Shown one piece after another: positions 6,062-6,639 of a DNA stretch of 6,639 bases (its first letter is position 1; the number at the start of each line of letters is the position of its first letter). The notes under the pieces are model-generated. The model was not told where the DNA came from. It saw only the letters and a program-made list of their open reading frames with translations, and did not search any database. Both the position numbers and the translations under genes were made by a program. This DNA is from Chloroflexota bacterium (GTDB lineage: Bacteria; Chloroflexota; Anaerolineae; Anaerolineales; UBA4823): contig JAGDMX010000140.1 in NCBI GenBank assembly GCA_017860725.1, forward strand, positions 1-6,639, read 5' to 3'.

Positions 6062-6639
6062 ATGGACCTCAATATACTTTGGTTTGTGCTGATTGCCGTC
6101 CTGTACATCGGCTTTTTCGTCCTGGAAGGTTTCGATTTCGGCGTCGGCATCCTGCTGCCCTTCCTGAGCCGGGATAAAGATCCCGCTCAAGTTGACTTTA
6201 AACGACGAATGATGATTAATACCATCGGGCCGCACTGGGATGGCAACGAAGTCTGGCTGCTGACAGCCGGCGGCGCGACGTTTGCCGCTTTCCCCATGTG
6301 GTATGCTACCCTGTTCAGCGGCTTTTACCTGGCCTTTTTCCTGCTGCTGCTGGCTTTGATCGGGCGTGGGGTGGCTTTCGAGTTTCGCAGCAAAGATAAA
6401 AGCCCGCGCTGGCGCAGTCTGTGGGACTGGCTGATCTTTATCGGCAGTCTGGTGCCGGCTCTGTTGCTGGGTGTGGCTTTCGGCAACCTGGTGCGGGGTG
6501 TGCCGATTGACGCCAATATGCAGTATGCCGGCGGATTCTTCACTCTGCTCAACTGGTACGCCTTGCTGGGCGGTCTAACCGCCATAGTCGTCTTTACCCT
6601 GCACGGAGCCATCTTCCTCAGCCTGAAGACGGTGGACGA
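6062..6639 (+). CDS. cydB: Cytochrome bd quinol oxidase subunit II (CydB), N-terminal part (gene runs off the right edge)
   Basis: The frame from the ATG at 6062 is open for 192 codons to the window end; CydB is usually about 330-380 residues, so roughly half is present. It shows the family N-terminus: LEGFDFGVGILLP (Asp25, matching E. coli Asp29), then INTIGPHWDGNEVWLLTAGG with the conserved WDxNxxW (Asp60, E. coli Asp58), then FAAFPMWYATLFSGFYLAFF. Further on, WDWLIFIGSLVPALLLGVAFGN and the GVPI segment resemble the E. coli protein. About five hydrophobic helices can be seen. CydB pairs with CydA as the second core subunit of the oxidase and does not carry the catalytic haems in the best-studied enzymes. 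AAGGAG (6047-6052) lies 9 bases before the start and just after the cydA stop, so the two genes form one operon. Any cydX, cydC or cydD would be beyond the window. Confidence 0.95.
   Translation, partial: MDLNILWFVLIAVLYIGFFVLEGFDFGVGILLPFLSRDKDPAQVDFKRRMMINTIGPHWDGNEVWLLTAGGATFAAFPMWYATLFSGFYLAFFLLLLALIGRGVAFEFRSKDKSPRWRSLWDWLIFIGSLVPALLLGVAFGNLVRGVPIDANMQYAGGFFTLLNWYALLGGLTAIVVFTLHGAIFLSLKTVD

Noticed and set aside
6325..6612. Minus-strand open frame opposite cydB
   Set aside because: The plus strand here reads as a clear CydB N-terminal half with the WDGNEVW motif. The antisense frame is a by-product.

Overview
This 6.6 kb window carries ordinary chromosomal genes of central metabolism and respiration. 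Base composition is moderate to slightly GC-rich, and several genes have clear Shine-Dalgarno sequences. The gene set is a DUF3417-type alpha-glucan phosphorylase, a LutA/LutB lactate-oxidation pair, a tandem pair of UPF0316 membrane proteins and a short-Q-loop cytochrome bd oxidase. It fits a free-living bacterium able to respire at low oxygen. My best guess is a Chloroflexota (Anaerolineae-like) organism, but this is an impression from gene types and protein style, not proof.

Left, minus strand (1-936): the 5' part of lutB, cut by the window edge, preceded by a complete lutA. The two are 7 bases apart and form the start of a lactate-utilisation (lutABC-type) operon reading out of the window. 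A 188-base divergent region (937-1124) separates lutA from the next, plus-strand operon.

Centre, plus strand (1125-4423): a 733-residue glycogen/maltodextrin phosphorylase (glgP), then two adjacent paralogous genes of the uncharacterised UPF0316 family (DUF5698 membrane part plus DUF2179 soluble part). The first paralog starts inside the end of glgP and the second follows 11 bases later. A strong rho-independent terminator closes the unit. The layout implies one transcript from glgP to the second paralog.

Right, plus strand (4424-6639): a 223-base regulatory region with a 48-bp dyad whose outer and inner palindromes share one centre, a small inverted repeat, and a good sigma70-type promoter. 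It is followed by cydA (complete) and cydB (5' part, cut by the window edge), the two large subunits of cytochrome bd quinol oxidase. Lactate oxidation by Lut proteins feeds electrons to the respiratory chain, glucan phosphorolysis supplies glucose 1-phosphate, and cytochrome bd passes quinol electrons to oxygen. These roles are compatible, but the genes are in three separate transcription units.

I found no mobile element, CRISPR array, RNA gene, defence locus or clearly new system. The points most worth a second look are the duplicated UPF0316 genes behind glgP, the GRIPW variant of the CydA GRQPW signature, and the palindromes upstream of cydA, one of which (TGGTnACCA) also occurs upstream of glgP.
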